From contig JADFYX010000098.1 in the NCBI GenBank assembly GCA_015232795.1, forward strand, positions 1 through 8,382: a stretch of 8,382 nucleotides of DNA, written 5' to 3'. The stretch's first letter is position 1, and every line of letters begins with the position of its first letter. A program made the translations under genes and the position numbers. A model generated the notes under the pieces. The model worked only from the letters and a program-made list of their open reading frames with translations, made no database searches and was not told where the DNA came from. The DNA is from Magnetococcales bacterium (GTDB lineage Bacteria; Pseudomonadota; Magnetococcia; Magnetococcales; JADFYX01). Below, piece by piece: positions 5,683-8,382 of this stretch.

Positions 5683-6140
5683 GTTTTTACTCCAATAGAT
5701 AGGATCGGTTCTTAAGCTAATTTAATAATACGTGTCTGTTATTTTAGCTACCCTCGGGCATCATTTTTCACAAGAATTGCGAGACTGTTCAATATCGACA
5801 CTGTTAAATAAGACCCCTCTAGCTAATTAATATTTGCTTGAATGTCAATGGTAAAGCGACATACCATGGTGCTGATATATTGCTGGCATTGCCTGTAACC
5901 ATTTGTAATGTATATGTTTGACTATAAAAAATCTTCTTGGAAAAAAACTAAAAAAATCATAATTTTAATGAGTAAAATTACGTTGCAGTGCACAAAAGTT
6001 GCCTTGTAGAATTGTTTTTTAACGGTCAATTTTAATCTAAAGGTTCAGTTTAATATCCTTCGTGCCATGGGTTGATTTCTGACTTTAAAGAATGACTGTT
6101 TTAATATAGAGATATATACCTAAGTTAAGGATGTAAATAT
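5683..6140. other. Divergent AT-rich intergenic region between icd and the exported-protein gene
   Basis: This 458-base stretch separates the diverging icd and exported-protein genes. I see no convincing gene: the longest short frame noticed (ATG 5842, 18 codons) has no ribosome binding site. It must hold the promoters for both neighbours. On the minus strand a perfect TTGACA (5848-5843) lacks a good -10 at the right distance. A CCATGG palindrome lies at about 5874-5879. The length is generous for two promoters, so an operator or small RNA could be present, but nothing specific is visible. Confidence 0.5.
6079..6107 (+). promoter_or_regulatory. Weak candidate promoter for the exported-protein gene
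   Basis: CTGACT (6079-6084), 17 nt, TAATAT (6102-6107); each hexamer matches the sigma-70 consensus at four of six positions. It lies about 34 bases before the start codon at 6141, leaving a short leader with an AGGA site at 6127-6130. The surrounding DNA is AT-rich, so chance matches are common. Confidence 0.3.
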
Positions 6141-6596
6141 ATGAAGTTTAAACTGTTTATTTCATTTTTTTTGCTTTTGATATGGAGCAGTTTTTTATCT
6201 GGTAATCTATATGCGGATAATGATGTTGAACATAGTGCAGCGGTAAAAATTTATCAAAAGTTTGCCAATGCTTTCATGTCAGGACGGTTTGCTGAGGCTA
6301 GATCGTTGTCCTATGGAGATGCCAGTATAGTTGTCGATCGTAAAGAGGAATTAGTGCGCTCTGGTGAGAAATTGCTGCCAATTCAAGAGCCACTGTTTAT
6401 GATTGTGAGTGAAAACCCTAGCCAAGATGGTGGCGAGGTGTGGTTACATGCTGTACAGGTTGTGCAAGTTGACACAGAGGAGGGGATGTTTAAGCCACCA
6501 ACCTTACATCGGCAATATGTGACCCTGCAAAAAAAGAAAGAAGGTTGGAAGGTTGTCTCGTTTAAAGATGATAAGGAGAAATGTTGCACAGAATAA
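6141..6596 (+). CDS. Small exported protein of unknown function, possibly NTF2-like
   Basis: The 151-aa product begins with a clear Sec signal peptide: MKFK, a hydrophobic core to about residue 20, and a likely signal peptidase I site after LYA (residues 23-25), leaving a mature protein of about 126 aa. There is no lipobox cysteine at the cleavage site. The mature part starts with an amphipathic helix (AVKIYQKFANAFMSGRFAEARSLS), later has alternating strands (EVWLHAVQVVQV, HRQYVTLQKK) and ends with GWKVVSF. That order resembles the cone-shaped NTF2/SnoaL-like fold, but this is inference from pattern only. The last residues include adjacent Cys148-Cys149, an odd feature in an exported protein with no other cysteines. 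Start ATG 6141 has AGGA about 10 nt upstream. Its stop codon abuts that of the convergent diguanylate cyclase gene. Function not recognised. Confidence 0.75.
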   Translation: MKFKLFISFFLLLIWSSFLSGNLYADNDVEHSAAVKIYQKFANAFMSGRFAEARSLSYGDASIVVDRKEELVRSGEKLLPIQEPLFMIVSENPSQDGGEVWLHAVQVVQVDTEEGMFKPPTLHRQYVTLQKKKEGWKVVSFKDDKEKCCTE

Positions 6597-8216
6597 TCAC
6601 TTAATATCAGCAATGCAGACTTGGTTTCTGCCACCTTTTTTAGCCTGATACATAGCCATGTCTGCTGCTTGTATAACGCTATCTACATCATCTAATTGAC
6701 CTGAATGGGGGTAGATAACAATACCAATACTAACTGTCACCTGTAGTCCATCTACCCTCATATCCTCTATCTTTTGCCGGAACCTCTCCGCAGCTTCACC
6801 TATGCCAGGGGCGACTGTGTTTGGCATAATCACACAAAATTCCTCACCACCATAGCGACAACAGAAGTCCACATTGCGGAAATGTTCATTCATGGTCTTG
6901 GCTATAGCCTGTAACACCCGGTCTCCTTGATCATGACCATATTTATCGTTAAACGTCTTGAAATGGTCAACATCAAAAAAGAGAAAGCCAAACTCAAGTC
7001 TATAACGTTTTGCGCGGGCAAACTCATCATTGAGTAACTCATCCATACGCCGTCTGTTAAAGAGTTTTGTCAGTCCATCCATATGTGAAAGATTGCGTAG
7101 TTTCTCTTCTAGTTTTTTTTCTTCTGTTACATCACGAATCAAGGTGGCAGAGCCTAATATCTTTTGATCATGATCATGTATTGTAGAGGCATAAATGCTA
7201 AGAACATGGTTGTTGTAAACAAGAATCTCAGGCATGTCTACACCAGATTTGCTTAAAAATGACGATAGAAAATCCTTGTCATCAAAGAGGGCGAGAAAGC
7301 CTTCATTAATAATCTGTTCTTCACTTTTTCCAAGAAGATTACGTGCTGCAGGATTAACTAAAACCACCTCTCCTTGTTCGTTGGTAGCAACAATTCCCTC
7401 TCTGGCACCTTGGAGTATGGTTGTTAGTTTGTTCTTTTCACTTTGCAAGCCCTTATGGGTATTGCTGAGATCATTACACATCTGGTTAAAAATACGTGCC
7501 ATATCACTAAGTTCATCATGGCCTGTTACTGGAACAGGGGGTTCCTGATTGCCGTTTGCAAAGTTTCTCATGGCATGAGATATGTGGGAAATTGGTTTTA
7601 TAATAGTCTTGCGAACAAAAAACACCAACAGTAACAGTGATATACCAATGGAAATAAGCACAGTTGATGAGTGAGCTATTGCCTTGTCTAACAGTTTTTT
7701 GCGAGCTGTAATATCAAAATATATCTCAAAGGCACCCAAAAATTGCTCACCATTCATAATTGGTACATAGGTTTCCACAACATCTATCTTTAAATTTTCC
7801 CCCTCCATAGATGGATTGTTTTTACTTACTGTTTTGGTAAATACCTCTCCTTTGGCGACAAGATTATGGAAATATTGGTTGTCATTTTGATTGCCGATTT
7901 CGCTGACGACTGATGAAAATATGATCTCACCACTTGGGGAGAAAAGACGGTATTTAAAGACGTTAAAATCGTTGGCAAGGATTCTAACCTCTTCTTTAAA
8001 ATTATCGGAGACTGTTTGCTTATTGGTGGTAATGACAGAATTTTCACGCATATTGCCAACAAGATGGGAGGCCACTCGGACGGCATCTTCTTCGGTATTG
8101 TTAGTTAAAATTGTGGTAAAACCGGGAATTGTAACATACATCGAATAGAGGGGAAGGATGATTGCTATTAATATTGACGCAATAAAACTATTTCTTAAAA
8201 ATCGGTACTTTAGCAT
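6597..8216 (-). CDS. Membrane sensor diguanylate cyclase (periplasmic sensor, HAMP, PAS, GGDEF)
   Basis: The 539-aa protein is built to make cyclic di-GMP from two GTP at the inner membrane in response to a signal. In order it has a transmembrane helix (about 10-32), a periplasmic Cache-like sensor region (about 33-182; YRLFSPSGEIIFSS and VPIMNGEQFLGAFEIYFDIT blocks), a second helix (about 184-201), a HAMP domain (about 202-256), a PAS domain (about 262-365; GIVATNEQGEVVLVNPAA) and a GGDEF domain (about 375-535). The catalytic site is GGEEF (456-460) with metal-binding Asp415 in FFDVDHF. RNVD (447-450), five residues before GGEEF, is the product-inhibition I-site RxxD, so feedback control is expected. 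All key residues are present, so the enzyme is probably active. The ATG at 8216 lacks a strong Shine-Dalgarno, but the membrane helix starts at residue 10, so a later start is unlikely. The ligand is unknown. Confidence 0.95.
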   Translation of the reverse strand: MLKYRFLRNSFIASILIAIILPLYSMYVTIPGFTTILTNNTEEDAVRVASHLVGNMRENSVITTNKQTVSDNFKEEVRILANDFNVFKYRLFSPSGEIIFSSVVSEIGNQNDNQYFHNLVAKGEVFTKTVSKNNPSMEGENLKIDVVETYVPIMNGEQFLGAFEIYFDITARKKLLDKAIAHSSTVLISIGISLLLLVFFVRKTIIKPISHISHAMRNFANGNQEPPVPVTGHDELSDMARIFNQMCNDLSNTHKGLQSEKNKLTTILQGAREGIVATNEQGEVVLVNPAARNLLGKSEEQIINEGFLALFDDKDFLSSFLSKSGVDMPEILVYNNHVLSIYASTIHDHDQKILGSATLIRDVTEEKKLEEKLRNLSHMDGLTKLFNRRRMDELLNDEFARAKRYRLEFGFLFFDVDHFKTFNDKYGHDQGDRVLQAIAKTMNEHFRNVDFCCRYGGEEFCVIMPNTVAPGIGEAAERFRQKIEDMRVDGLQVTVSIGIVIYPHSGQLDDVDSVIQAADMAMYQAKKGGRNQVCIADIK

Positions 8217-8382
8217 TGCTTTAAATCTATTTTATAAGTTTAAGAAAAGATGTCTTTTTAAAACAACACACCATTAATGTAATTTATTGCGACTTTCATA
8301 GATTCTATCAAGCTACATCACAAATTTAACTCATGTCAAGAGACAATAATCTTTTGGAAATGCATGAGAGAAATTTTTTTTA
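8217..8382 (-). promoter_or_regulatory. Upstream region of the cyclase gene with a candidate promoter
   Basis: The last 166 bases hold no gene that I can support. On the minus strand TTGTGA (about 8329-8324), 17 nt, TATGAA (about 8306-8301) is a four-of-six match at both hexamers. A small inverted repeat ATAGA-T-TCTAT (8298-8308) overlaps that -10 and could be an operator. A perfect TTGACA at 8339-8334 has no good -10 partner. Closer to the gene there is a lone TATAAA near 8233-8228. All of this is weak. Confidence 0.3.

Noticed and set aside
5683..5850. icd promoter on the minus strand
   Set aside because: A perfect TTGACA at 5848-5843 has only TAGCTA-like sequence at the right distance, and TAAAAT-like hexamers closer to the gene lack a -35 partner, so I did not call one.
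5842..5898. Short open frame (18 codons from ATG 5842)
   Set aside because: No Shine-Dalgarno, too short and no recognisable product; expected by chance in this AT-rich gap.

Overview
The window looks like chromosomal DNA of an AT-leaning Gram-negative bacterium, most likely a proteobacterium. The reasons are a monomeric-type NADP isocitrate dehydrogenase, a two-transmembrane sensor diguanylate cyclase with a periplasmic domain, a Sec-exported small protein and classic hairpin-plus-T-run terminators. I cannot place it to genus from this sequence. There are no RNA genes, insertion sequences, phage structural genes or CRISPR arrays.

Left part (1-2132, + strand): a repeat-rich leader of about 290 bases is followed by three genes in a row. 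These are a membrane-anchored, pteridine-reductase-like short-chain dehydrogenase (GTG start at 306), a stand-alone C-terminal-type PhnA/YjdM domain protein (69 aa), and a minimal nucleotidyltransferase (MNT; probable TTG start at 1703). The gaps are short and they could be one transcript, which ends at a strong intrinsic terminator (2089-2132).

Middle (2133-3450): an N-acetylmuramoyl-L-alanine amidase (Amidase_2 catalytic domain plus SH3b domain, no signal peptide) sits alone with candidate promoters of its own. It is bracketed by two near-identical copies of the same terminator. Its 3' region carries three further hairpins, one built on a sequence that recurs near the left edge of the window. 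The second terminator is palindromic with A- and T-runs, so it can also end the convergent icd transcript.

Right part (3451-8382): monomeric isocitrate dehydrogenase (743 aa, - strand) has every active-site residue I could map. A 458-base AT-rich gap separates it from a small exported protein of unknown function (+ strand). That gene meets a 539-aa membrane-bound sensor diguanylate cyclase (- strand) tail to tail, with their stop codons directly abutting.

I see no clear multi-gene novel system. The points most worth a second look are the amidase between paired terminator repeats, the N-terminal membrane anchor on the reductase, the orphan MNT gene and the families of hairpin repeats between genes.
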